Positions 17,058 through 24,353 of a stretch of DNA of 64,000 nt are shown here, piece by piece. Positions within the stretch are counted from its first letter, which is position 1. Every line of letters begins with the position of its first letter. The notes under the pieces were generated by a model that made no database searches, was not told the origin of the DNA, and saw only the letters and a list, made by a program, of their open reading frames with translations. Source of the stretch: Rhodococcus sp. SMB37 (GTDB lineage Bacteria > Actinomycetota > Actinomycetes > Mycobacteriales > Mycobacteriaceae); the NCBI RefSeq assembly GCF_004345605.1, contig NZ_SLVY01000004.1:1-64000 (forward strand), read 5' to 3'. A program made the position numbers and the translations under genes.

Positions 17058-17912
17058 ATGCCGAACTCACTCCTGTGGATCGGGCTGGTTGCCGTGTGGT
17101 TGTTCGTCCTGGTTCCCATGCTGGTCACGAAGCGTCCTCGTATCCGTCAGACGACCGACGCCGCACTCGCAACACGGGTTCTGCATCGCGGTGACGAGAA
17201 GCCGAAGGCCCCCCGTGGGCCCGCGGCGGGTCACCGCACTGATCCGAACTGGCGTCCGAGTCGTGATCACACGCACCGCCATGCGGAGGCTCGTATGAAC
17301 ACTCAGACCGACGACAGGCCCGACACCGAACTCGAATTCACCGATCTGGACGATGCCGCGCCGGGCAACTCCGACGAATACCAGTACGAGGTCGACGGGC
17401 CGCCGGTTCGGCAGAGCGTTCCGCGCCGCCGCGGCCGAGGCGGATTCGATCCGCAGGCCGACGCAGAGGCGTCGGCCGAACGTTACGAGTTCCGCCAGCG
17501 CGCCGTTCTGGGGCTGCTCATCGGCGCAATCATGACTGCGGCGCTGGGCTTGATCCTGTCGCCGGTGATGTGGTGGGCATGTGGCCTCGTGGTGGCAGCG
17601 TTCGTCGGCTACCTGTTCTATCTGCGCCGCCAGGTCCGACTCGAACAGGATATTCGTCGGCGCAGAATGGCCCGACTGCAGCGGTCGGCGGCAACCGGGG
17701 TACATGTGCGCGGCGAGGGGGACTTCGGCGAAGTTCCGTCGCGGCTCCGACGCCCGGGGGCGGTGGTTCTCGAACTCGACGACGAAGATCCCGAATTCGA
17801 GCATCTCGACAGGTTCGATGACGAGTACGACGACTACGCCGACCCCGACTACGTCGGCCCGGGTTACGACGAACCCGACGACTTCCCGGTCCGGCGCGCC
17901 TCCGGCGCATGA
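17058..17912 (+). CDS. glpR: Membrane protein, candidate Glp receptor GlpR
   Basis: The protein is 284 residues. It has an N-terminal membrane helix (about 5-24, 'LLWIGLVAVWLFVLVPMLV'). A hydrophilic disordered stretch (about 30-150) rich in Asp/Arg/Pro follows, then two more helices (about 152-195) and a long acidic C-terminal tail with Tyr/Asp repeats. Topology and position match Rv0996 and the corynebacterial GlpR, a membrane receptor for Glp at the septum. The assignment rests on context and layout, not on a catalytic motif. A hairpin terminator follows 27 bp after the stop. Confidence 0.75.
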   Translation: MPNSLLWIGLVAVWLFVLVPMLVTKRPRIRQTTDAALATRVLHRGDEKPKAPRGPAAGHRTDPNWRPSRDHTHRHAEARMNTQTDDRPDTELEFTDLDDAAPGNSDEYQYEVDGPPVRQSVPRRRGRGGFDPQADAEASAERYEFRQRAVLGLLIGAIMTAALGLILSPVMWWACGLVVAAFVGYLFYLRRQVRLEQDIRRRRMARLQRSAATGVHVRGEGDFGEVPSRLRRPGAVVLELDDEDPEFEHLDRFDDEYDDYADPDYVGPGYDEPDDFPVRRASGA

Positions 17913-17938
17913 CCGGAAAACCGGAAGAATCGACTTCG

Positions 17939-17968
17939 AAAAGCCCACACCACCCGGTGTGGGCTTTT
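17939..17968 (+). terminator. Intrinsic terminator after glpR
   Basis: A 13-bp perfect stem (17939-17951 with 17956-17968) with a 4-nt loop ends in a TTTT run. This is a classical rho-independent terminator. Confidence 0.9.
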
Positions 17969-18061
17969 CTGCTCGTGGAGCTATGACCTGCGTGTATGGA
18001 CCGATTTCGTGTTGGCGGTCTGCGTTTGCTAAGGTTTGCGAGTTGGTTCTACGGAACCTTC

Positions 18062-18137
18062 GGGGCTGTGGCGCAGTTGGTAGCGCGCTTCGTTCGCATC
18101 GAAGAGGTCAGGGGTTCGATTCCCCTCAGCTCCACCA
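18062..18137 (+). tRNA. tRNA-Ala (anticodon CGC)
   Basis: The 76 nt include an encoded CCA. The acceptor stem pairs GGGGCTG with CAGCTCC (one G-U). The D-arm GCGC..GCGC, the anticodon stem CTTCG/CGAAG with loop TTCGCAT (anticodon CGC, reads GCG) and the T-arm AGGGGTTCGATTCCCCT are all in place. The accessory stretch from 18.2 to about 29 kb starts right after it. No repeat of its 3' end was found elsewhere in the window. Confidence 0.97.
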
Positions 18138-18206
18138 TTTTCGAGGGCACGATCTCAATCCGGATCGTGCCCTTCGTCGTAGGTTGCGTTGCGTGTCCGA
18201 CCGACG

Positions 18207-18982
18207 TCACGCCCCGGTTCGCCGGAAGTCGCTCGGGTTGGTGCCTCGAACTCGTTTGAATGCTGCGCTGAATCCGAACGGATCGGAGTACCCGACGGCG
18301 CGGGCAACGTCCGCTATGGTTGCCCCCTTCTGCTCGATCAGTAGATCCGCTGCGAGTGTCATGCGCCGGCGGGTGAGGTAGGCCAGCGGAGGTTCACCGA
18401 CCAGATCGGCGAACCGCTTGGCAAGGGTCGACCGCGACACCCCGGTGCGGTGGGCGAGCGAAGAAACAGTCCACGGCGCCGCCGGGCCGGTCGAACGACT
18501 CGCGCAGCGTGCACACCAGCAACCAATCCAGCAGTCGGTCCAGCACGACCTGCTGCCTCCGGAACGTCGATGGAAGCCTCGGCTGCGAGGTGGTCCAGCA
18601 CGGCATCGCCTGTGCCCCCGGCGCCCACGCGCAGCACGACAGGAAGCTCGTCCAGCAGCGGGCGGCTGATCGCACTGCGCACCGGGTAGGAGCCGACGAT
18701 CAGTGTGGTGCCGCCGTTGTCTTTGGAGTCACTCCAGCCTCTCCGATGTCGAGTGCCGCCCTCCTCGGGCGCTGCGCAATGCTCACCACACGCGATCGGT
18801 TCCGCCCTCGTACCGACTTCGTCCACGAAGGTGAACGTCCCAGGCCCCCGCACAACGATCGTCTCGTGGTCACCGAGTGGCTCGGGTGGGCAATGTTCCG
18901 TGACGATCCAGCTCGACCCACCGACAACGGTGCACAACGTCAGGGGCGCGCCGTCCACGAAATGCAGTGCCCAAGGCGGTGA
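18207..18982 (-). pseudogene. Broken AraC-family regulator (cupin_6 type)
   Basis: The remains of one AraC-type gene lie in three reading frames. An N-terminal cupin part runs from about 18980 ('PPWALHFVDGAPLTLCTVVG') to about 18570 ('DAVLDHLAAEASIDVPE'). The frame then shifts to 'RQQVVLDRLLDWLLVCTLRE' (to about 18480). A second shift leads to the intact HTH ('RTGVSRSTLAKRFADLVGEP' to 'FRRTGA'). The 25 or so residues normally found between the 'ALRE...' helix and 'PWTVSSLA' are missing, so the second shift is a deletion. The first 20 residues and any start codon are also missing. A functional regulator is unlikely. Sequencing error cannot explain the deletion, though it could explain the first shift. 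Confidence 0.8.
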
Positions 18983-19002
18983 CTTGATCTCATGTTTCCG
19001 TC

Positions 19003-19428
19003 ATAAGCACCGCTGCCGATTCGCTGACCGGCCAGGACCTGGAGTTCCTCGGTCGCCCGCTCCACGGGTTCCTGACCGTGGCCGGAGGGCCGCACCCGCA
19101 GCCCCGGCCGGTGTGGTTCGAGGCCACCGCCGAGGGCAACGTCCAGATCTTCACTTCTCCCGACTCACTGAAAGTACGGCGTCTGCAACGTGATCCCTGG
19201 GCCTCGATCGTCGTCGCCGCCCCGGTCGGCGAACGTGAACGGTGGATTTCGGTCGCCGGCCGCATCACGGTCGAATCCGATGGGGCGCACGAATTGTGTT
19301 CACGACTGGCCGCTCGCTACTGGGATATCGGCGACCCGGACCGTGCTTCCGTCCTCGCCGAAATCCTGGCTGCAGAACAGGTTCGCATTGTCATACGCCC
19401 CGAGACCGTGCGCCGGTACGCGCTTTGA
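19003..19428 (+). CDS. PPOX-type flavin-binding protein without a normal start codon
   Basis: The coding similarity to pyridoxamine-5'-phosphate-oxidase-like proteins begins at about 19003 ('STAADSLTGQDLEFLGRPLH', 'GFLTVAGGPHPQPRPVWFEA') and runs to 'RIVIRPETVRRYAL'. Where homologues have ATG before the Ser-Thr, this sequence has ATA (19003-19005). The nearest upstream in-frame stop is at 18985, so no standard start lies between. The first legal start is a GTG at 19078, which would drop 25 conserved residues. Such proteins bind FMN or F420. It faces away from the broken AraC gene, its likely former regulator, and may itself be decaying. Its end overlaps the convergent TfoX gene by 38 bp. Confidence 0.65.
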   Translation: MSTAADSLTGQDLEFLGRPLHGFLTVAGGPHPQPRPVWFEATAEGNVQIFTSPDSLKVRRLQRDPWASIVVAAPVGERERWISVAGRITVESDGAHELCSRLAARYWDIGDPDRASVLAEILAAEQVRIVIRPETVRRYAL

Positions 19429-19774
19429 CCGCTGCTTTCCCGCGCGCGAGCCGGTTGTGGTCCATCGCGATCGCGACCCAGTAAGACAGGCTCTCGTCGT
19501 CGCGGATCGCTTCCGCAGCGACGTCGATCCAGCCGGGGCCCATCGTGCGTCCGGCGCCCATTTCGGCCTGCGTCGCTCCGGGTCTGCTGAGGAGCTCGTC
19601 GTGTCGGTCTGCGGCGACGCGCACCAGCAGACCACCGTCTTTCAGCGCGCTGACGACCATTTTCTCGTCGACCATGAACGCTCGACCGCCGAACATCGAT
19701 ACCTCGCGCGTCACCGACTCCGCGTCGAGCAGTTCGCGGAGGCGTTCGATCAGGGCAGTCTGCGCGGCAGTCAT
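19391..19774 (-). CDS. TfoX N-terminal domain protein
   Basis: The protein is 127 residues from ATG 19774, overlapping the stop of the SRPBCC gene (ATGA). The TfoX_N signature 'EVSMFGGRAFMVDEKMVVSA' and 'GLLVRVAADRHDELLSRPGA' is clear, and 'SYWVAIAMDHNRLARGKAAV' ends the domain. Stand-alone TfoX_N proteins in actinobacteria are not linked to competence; they often accompany ArsR-SRPBCC pairs, as here. It is the third gene of a leftward ArsR-SRPBCC-TfoX operon. Confidence 0.88.
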   Translation of the reverse strand: MTAAQTALIERLRELLDAESVTREVSMFGGRAFMVDEKMVVSALKDGGLLVRVAADRHDELLSRPGATQAEMGAGRTMGPGWIDVAAEAIRDDESLSYWVAIAMDHNRLARGKAAVKARTGARSRGV

Positions 19775-20226
19775 CAGCGCCTCCTTGGGCCATCCTGCTC
19801 GAGCGGCTGCCACTCGTCCGGTCCGGCGTCGCCGCCGGAGCCCGCGGTGGCCAGACGGGGGAGAAAATGTGCCCACCCGTGGGCGTGCCCGGGCACTTCG
19901 GTGTCGGGAAGGTCGGAGTGGATGAGGTCGACGCGGGTGCCGCCGGCAACGGCGGTGAGCCGGAACTCGACCGTCGATGCTCCGACGGGCAGGACCGTGT
20001 TCCCCACAAATCCCCACGAGACGACCACCCGAGTGGGGTGGTCGACGTGAAGATACTCGCCGCGCACCGGATATCCGGCGATGTCGACGGCGAAGCTGCC
20101 GCCGGGTCGCGGGTCGAGTTCGGCATACTGGCCCATCCACGCTGTCATCCCGGAGTTCGTGGTGAGGTACTCGAACACCGTCTCGGGAGACGCGGCAATG
20201 TCGATCGAATCTCGGAACTCAGCCAT
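19774..20226 (-). CDS. SRPBCC (AHSA1-type) domain protein
   Basis: The protein is 150 residues ('MAEFRDSIDIAASPETVFEY' at the N-terminus; 'WGFVGNTVLPVGASTVEFRL'; 'GTRVDLIHSDLPDTEVPGHA'). This is the START/Bet v1-like fold of the AHSA1 family, with a hydrophobic ligand cavity. It is encoded directly after an ArsR regulator with an 8-bp overlap, a very common pair in actinobacteria. The ligand is unknown. Confidence 0.9.
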   Translation of the reverse strand: MAEFRDSIDIAASPETVFEYLTTNSGMTAWMGQYAELDPRPGGSFAVDIAGYPVRGEYLHVDHPTRVVVSWGFVGNTVLPVGASTVEFRLTAVAGGTRVDLIHSDLPDTEVPGHAHGWAHFLPRLATAGSGGDAGPDEWQPLEQDGPRRR

Positions 20227-20554
20227 GGTTCTCGGCCTCCCTCGCCTCGATCACGGTCTTGAGCGCGGACAGCTTCCGCGGCCAGAAATCGTCGAGGTAC
20301 GAACGCACCGCGGCAAGACCGTCGGTGTCCACTGCGAACAGATGGCGTGTGCCGTCGCGAGTGCTGGCTGCGAGGCCCGCTTTCCGGAGCACGCCGAGGT
20401 GGTGCGACGTCGTCTGTTGGGACAATCCGACTTCCTCGGCGATGGAACCCACCGGGTGTGGACCGGAGCGAATGACCCGTAGGATCGCCCGCCGGTTCCC
20501 GTCGGCAAGCGCCCGCAACGCACTGTCGAGGTTCACCGCGGCCTCGGCACCCAT
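20219..20554 (-). CDS. ArsR-family winged-helix repressor
   Basis: The protein is 111 residues from ATG 20554, which has GGAGG 6 bp upstream; a GTG at 20581 lacks one. The HTH reads 'VGSIAEEVGLSQQTTSHHLG' and the wing 'AASTRDGTRHLFAVDTDGLA'. No metal-binding CxC motif is seen in the recognition helix region, so it is not an obvious metal sensor. It heads the SRPBCC-TfoX operon and probably represses it through the palindrome at 20591-20606. Confidence 0.9.
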   Translation of the reverse strand: MGAEAAVNLDSALRALADGNRRAILRVIRSGPHPVGSIAEEVGLSQQTTSHHLGVLRKAGLAASTRDGTRHLFAVDTDGLAAVRSYLDDFWPRKLSALKTVIEAREAENHG

Positions 20555-20590
20555 TGTTCGCCTCCGCTCGTCGAGTGTCACGACAATAAC

Positions 20591-20606
20591 ACAAATATGT
20601 ATTTGT
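20591..20606. promoter_or_regulatory. Palindromic operator of the ArsR operon
   Basis: ACAAATA-TG-TATTTGT is a perfect 7-2-7 palindrome in otherwise GC-rich DNA, 37 bp upstream of the arsR ATG. AT-rich imperfect palindromes are typical ArsR operators. It is the only such site in this intergenic gap. Confidence 0.7.
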
Positions 20607-20686
20607 ACTCATGGCTATACGTGGACTTGGGCACTCGGGACGGTGATCCGAAATGAATCATTGGCCGACGCACCGTGGTTCGTGCT

Positions 20687-22021
20687 CTATCCGACCACCG
20701 CACTGTGCCTGTGTGGCAGTGCCGGCACCTCCAGCTCCAGCGAATCGCGCAAGGTTCTGCCTGGGTACTCGGTGCGGAACAGGCCGCGACGCTGCAATTC
20801 CGGCACCACGAGGTCGACGAAGTCGTCGAGGGAATCCGGGTAGGCAGGGCACATCAGGTTGAAGCCGTCGCAGGCACCGGCGACGAACCACTCCTCGATT
20901 CGGTCGGCGATCGACTCGGGTGTGCCGATCATGGTGGCGTGACCGCCGCCGGCAGCGAGAAATCCGAGCAGCTCTCGCAGGGTCGGTCGTTGCGTCTCGA
21001 TGATTCGTTGCACCGTCGCGTACCGCCCCTGTGGGCCGGTGAATTCCGAGATGGGCGGCAGGTCCGAGACCGGAGCGTCGAGGTCGTGGCCGGTGTAGTC
21101 CTGGCCGGTGAAGGCCCCGAGCTGGGCGAGTGCGCCCTCGATGTCGAGATACGCGTCCAATTCCGACTTCTTCGCCTGCGCTTCGTCGTCGGTGCGTCCG
21201 ACGTAGGTGACGAGACCGGGCAGGATCGCGATCGATGTCGCGTCACGTCCTGCGGCGGCGGTGCGGGCACGTAGGTCGGTGGCGAATTCGAGCGCCGCCG
21301 GAAGATCCCAGGCAACCGAATACACGGCCTCGGCGTGGCGGGCCGCAAGGTCACGTCCGGTGTCCGAGGCGCCGGCCTGGAACAACACCGGGCGTCCTTG
21401 CGGGCAGCGCGGCACCGTGAGCGGACCGTCCACACTGAAGTGCCTGCCGCGGTGATCGATCCGGTGGACCGCGGCGGCATCGAGGAAACGCCCGGCCGAA
21501 CGGTCCGCGATCACGGCGTGCTCGTCCCACGAATCCCACAGCGCGACAATCGCGTCGATGAACTCCTCCGCCCTTCCGTACCGTTCGGCGTGGGCAGGCA
21601 ACGAACCGAATCCGTGGTTGCGGGCTTCGGCGTCGAACATCGATGTCACGATGTTGGCGCCGGCGCGTCCACCGCTGATGTGATCGAGCGACGCGAGCAT
21701 GCGTGCCGCGTGGAACGGCGTGTAGAAGCTTGCTGACACCGTGGTGACCAGCCCGATCCTCTCGGTGGCCCGCGCCATCGCCGACAGCGCGGTGATCGGT
21801 TCGAGAAACCACGTCGTGCCTGCCGTATACGCGGGGTTCACACTGTGGCCGTCGGCGAAGAACACCGCGTCGAGGCATCCCCGCTCGGCGGTGCGTGCGA
21901 GTTCCTCGAAATAGGCGATATCGCCGATGCGCTCCGCGGCGGAGTCCGGGTGCCGCCACGCCGAAGAATGGTGGCCGGTGCCATATAGAAATGCGTTGAG
22001 ATGCAGGGTGCGCACCGCCAT
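20687..22021 (-). CDS. LLM-class flavin-dependent monooxygenase (NtaA/SnaA/DszA type)
   Basis: The protein is 444 residues, the usual size for the NtaA/SnaA/DszA branch of bacterial-luciferase-like enzymes. Motifs include 'LHLNAFLYGTGHHSSAWRHP', 'RGCLDAVFFADGHSV', 'RIGLVTTVSASFYTPFHAAR', 'SGGRAGANIVTS' and 'GRPVLFQAGASDTGRDLAAR'. These enzymes use FMNH2 from a separate reductase and O2 to oxidise C-N or C-S bonds. The ATG overlaps the SDR stop (TGATG), so both genes are on one mRNA behind a TPP riboswitch. That regulation suggests a substrate related to thiamine, its pyrimidine or its thiazole. The precise reaction is unknown. No reductase partner lies nearby. Confidence 0.88.
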   Translation of the reverse strand: MAVRTLHLNAFLYGTGHHSSAWRHPDSAAERIGDIAYFEELARTAERGCLDAVFFADGHSVNPAYTAGTTWFLEPITALSAMARATERIGLVTTVSASFYTPFHAARMLASLDHISGGRAGANIVTSMFDAEARNHGFGSLPAHAERYGRAEEFIDAIVALWDSWDEHAVIADRSAGRFLDAAAVHRIDHRGRHFSVDGPLTVPRCPQGRPVLFQAGASDTGRDLAARHAEAVYSVAWDLPAALEFATDLRARTAAAGRDATSIAILPGLVTYVGRTDDEAQAKKSELDAYLDIEGALAQLGAFTGQDYTGHDLDAPVSDLPPISEFTGPQGRYATVQRIIETQRPTLRELLGFLAAGGGHATMIGTPESIADRIEEWFVAGACDGFNLMCPAYPDSLDDFVDLVVPELQRRGLFRTEYPGRTLRDSLELEVPALPHRHSAVVG

Positions 22022-22797
22022 CAGTTCATCACCAGTCCGCCGTCGACGACGAGGTTCTGCCCGGTGACCGCGCGCGACCAGTCGGACGCGAAGAACAACA
22101 CGGCGGCGGCGAAATCCTCCGGAGTCGTGACCTTACGCAGCGGTGTCGAGCCGGCGATCAGGTCGAAGACCTCCGGGGGTGTAGCGGACGATGCATCGGT
22201 GGTGCGCAGGAGCCCGCCCGACACCATGTTCACGCGGATGCCTTCGGGGCCCAGATCCGCAGCGAAAGTACGGGTGGTCGACAGCAGCGCCGCTTTGGCT
22301 GCGGTGTAGTCGTGGTACGGCACGACCGGGTTCTGGAACAGGTTGGTCCCGATGTTGACGATGCTGCCTCCGCCGGCTTCCCGCATTCCCGGCAGAGCGG
22401 CCTGGATGGTGTTCACTGCACCACCGACGATGCCTTCGAGCTGGGCTGCAAACGCGCCGTAGCCGATTCGATCCGCTTTTTCGCGGGCGTCACCGTTGAA
22501 CGAGAAGTCGGGCAGGGCGTTGTTCACCACGGTGGTCACCGGACGGCCGAAATGTTCGCGCGCGCGCTCGAACACAGCCTCTACTTGTGTGCGGTCGGTG
22601 ACGTCGGCCTGCACGGCAATCGCGCGTTCGGTGCCGATGCTCTCGGCGAGAGCGCGGGCCGTGTCGCTGCTGCGCCGGTAGTTCACGACGACGGACGCGC
22701 CTTCGTCCGCGAAAGCCTGTGCGATGCTGCGGCCGAGCCCTCGACCGGCACCGGTGACCAGGACGATCCGATTCTCCAGCGATGTTGTTGTGGGCAT
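22021..22797 (-). CDS. SDR oxidoreductase in a TPP-riboswitch operon
   Basis: The protein is 258 residues from ATG 22797, which follows AGGGAAGG. It is a classical SDR: 'VLVTGAGRGLGRSIAQAFAD' (NAD(P)-binding), a Ser-Tyr-Lys triad with 'YHDYTAAKAALLSTT', and 'NMVSGGLLRTTD'. It is of the FabG-like 3-oxoacyl-ACP-reductase type by sequence, but not in a fatty-acid cluster. The riboswitch region lies 67 bp upstream, and translation is coupled to the flavin monooxygenase. It may process the alcohol or aldehyde made or consumed by that enzyme. The substrate is inferred only from the thiamine-type control. Confidence 0.88.
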   Translation of the reverse strand: MPTTTSLENRIVLVTGAGRGLGRSIAQAFADEGASVVVNYRRSSDTARALAESIGTERAIAVQADVTDRTQVEAVFERAREHFGRPVTTVVNNALPDFSFNGDAREKADRIGYGAFAAQLEGIVGGAVNTIQAALPGMREAGGGSIVNIGTNLFQNPVVPYHDYTAAKAALLSTTRTFAADLGPEGIRVNMVSGGLLRTTDASSATPPEVFDLIAGSTPLRKVTTPEDFAAAVLFFASDWSRAVTGQNLVVDGGLVMN

Positions 22798-22810
22798 TGT
22801 CGTGACGCCT

Positions 22811-22829
22811 TCCCTTCGGACCGAAGGGA
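22811..22829 (-). promoter_or_regulatory. SD-sequestering hairpin of the TPP riboswitch
   Basis: The perfect 9-bp repeat TCCCTTCGG / CCGAAGGGA (22811-22819 with 22821-22829) lies in the leader of the SDR gene, and its downstream arm runs into the ribosome site (AGGGAAGG). Its upstream arm can also pair with the GCGAAGGGA of the aptamer core (22872-22880). This gives two exclusive structures: ligand-bound aptamer with hidden ribosome site, or open ribosome site without ligand. Confidence 0.7.
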
Positions 22830-22863
22830 TACGCAGGCGGCATCGGACCGGTGGTCTGTCGCC

Positions 22864-22946
22864 GACTCGGCATCCCTTCGCTCGCATGATCGAGATCAGG
22901 TGCTACGGGTGTGTTCTCAGCCGTGTCCGGCACCCCGTGTCGAGTT
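22864..22946 (-). promoter_or_regulatory. TPP riboswitch (THI element)
   Basis: Read on the minus strand, the aptamer shows GGGGTGCC, then a GCCG/CGGC P3 stem, CTGAGA, ACCC, ACCTGATCT, ATCATGCGAGCG and AAGGGA in the canonical order and spacing. P1 pairs ACTCG (22941-22945) with CGAGT (22865-22869). P5 pairs CTCG with CGAG. The core matches the actinobacterial form of the thiamine pyrophosphate aptamer. It lies upstream of the SDR-monooxygenase operon. A TGCTAACCT -10-like element just upstream (about 22956-22964) would start transcription at the aptamer. Confidence 0.93.
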
Positions 22947-22990
22947 TCCAACGCCAGGTTAGCATCTCGATTCGACCATGCTGCAGTGCG

Positions 22991-23581
22991 TCACGTTCCG
23001 GCGTGGAGGAACAGCAACGCGAGCCACACCCAGCCGACCGTGATCACCATCCGCTGCACAAGTCCGGCGAACCGGGAATCGTTCTCCCACGCCTGACCGA
23101 ACACGACGAAGCCGATGGTCAGCGCGACGGCGGTCGACCCCGAGAACCAAATCCATCCAGCGCCGGGCACGGTGAACACGGTGACGATCGCGGCTGCCGG
23201 AAGTGAGGTGAACACGACCGCGCCTGCCTGGTCGTGAATCTTGTGGCGGCGCGTGTATTCCGTCGGTGTCCGGTCCGGTGTGCCCGGCGGATATCCGCGC
23301 ATGGCATCCATCGGGAAGAGTCCCGAGATCATGAGCGACACCCCGAACACCCCGATCGCCACGCCGAGCAACACACTGCCGAATGTGTGGGCGACGCCGA
23401 CCGCTCCGACGGTCACTGCTGCACCGCACACGATGAAGTTGGTGGCCTGAATCCAGCCCCGGCGGCTCAGCGCGAGCGCGCTGACGGGCTGGCGCACCGG
23501 GTGGTAGCCGGGGCGGGACCACCCGTCGACGAGGAAGATCACGACGAAAACCGTGAGTGCGATCGAACCGATGATCGTCAC
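22991..23581 (-). CDS. DUF998 family membrane protein
   Basis: The protein is 196 residues from GTG 23581, 4 bp after the permease stop. It has six hydrophobic helices ('IIGSIALTVFVVIFLVDG' onward) with 'HPVRQPVSALALSRRGWIQA' and 'GLFPMDAMRGYPPGTP', the DUF998 pattern. DUF998 proteins are uncharacterised membrane proteins. It is the third gene of a leftward ABC exporter operon. The promoter of the TPP operon probably lies at its 3' end. Confidence 0.85.
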   Translation of the reverse strand: MTIIGSIALTVFVVIFLVDGWSRPGYHPVRQPVSALALSRRGWIQATNFIVCGAAVTVGAVGVAHTFGSVLLGVAIGVFGVSLMISGLFPMDAMRGYPPGTPDRTPTEYTRRHKIHDQAGAVVFTSLPAAAIVTVFTVPGAGWIWFSGSTAVALTIGFVVFGQAWENDSRFAGLVQRMVITVGWVWLALLFLHAGT

Positions 23582-23585
23582 TCGA

Positions 23586-24353
23586 TCATTCCCACCGGAA
23601 GAGCGCAGCTGCGACCACGACACCGACCACGATCGTCACGCCGAGCGCGGCGAAGTGGGCCGGGTCTGCGGGGCTTCCCGCCCAGGCTGCGGACATGGCC
23701 TCGACCGAGGCGCCGAACGGCAGCCACTCTCCGACCGTCGCGACCGGGTCGGGGAGCGCGTCGCGGCTACCGAACAAGCCGCCTGTCGCGCCCAGGGCGA
23801 AGAAGGCGACAAGTCCGATCGCCACCGCGGAGTTCGGCGTCGGGGACACTGCCGCGACGATCATTCCCACGGCGTACATCGCCGCCATCGCGAGCACGAA
23901 CACACCGACGGCGGTGCCGAGATGCACGGGGGGACTGGCGTCGAAGAAAGCAGTGGCGACGACGATCGCTACACCGAGCCCGACCAAGGTCTGCAGCACG
24001 CTGACCACGACCTGGGCCACCAGGACCATCGCGGGCGACGCCGGCGTCACCGACAGTCGTCGCAGAATGCCCGTGCGCCGGTAGTACGCGAGGAAACTCG
24101 GCATATTGATGACGCCGATCGAGGCAATGATGATCGTGAACACCAGTGGGAGCACGAAGACATCCAGCACAGTGCGCCCGTTCGCCACTTCTTCGGTGCT
24201 CGCCGACGAGGCACTCATCACCAGGATCAGCAGGGGAAGGCCGATCGGAACGACGAGACCCGCCGTGTCGCGTGCGACCATCTTCGCCTCGCACACGATC
24301 AGCGTGAGCCAGGCAGCGGGCCCCGGACGATAGGTTTCGACCACGGTGCTCAT
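23586..24353 (-). CDS. ABC-2 type transporter permease
   Basis: The protein is 255 residues with six predicted helices and the ABC-2 pattern ('NMPSFLAYYRRTGILRRLSV', 'GATGGLFGSRDALPDPVATV'). The start overlaps the ATPase stop (ATGA-like). With the upstream ATPase it makes a DrrAB-like exporter, commonly for drugs or lipids. The divergent histidine kinase-regulator pair probably controls it, as in many actinobacterial ABC/NarL-type systems. The substrate is unknown. Confidence 0.9.
   Translation of the reverse strand: MSTVVETYRPGPAAWLTLIVCEAKMVARDTAGLVVPIGLPLLILVMSASSASTEEVANGRTVLDVFVLPLVFTIIIASIGVINMPSFLAYYRRTGILRRLSVTPASPAMVLVAQVVVSVLQTLVGLGVAIVVATAFFDASPPVHLGTAVGVFVLAMAAMYAVGMIVAAVSPTPNSAVAIGLVAFFALGATGGLFGSRDALPDPVATVGEWLPFGASVEAMSAAWAGSPADPAHFAALGVTIVVGVVVAAALFRWE

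Noticed and set aside
18062-18137. tRNA-Ala as attachment site of an integrated island reaching to about 29 kb
   Set aside because: No integrase gene and no repeat of the tRNA 3' end were found in the window, so accessory content alone does not show integration.
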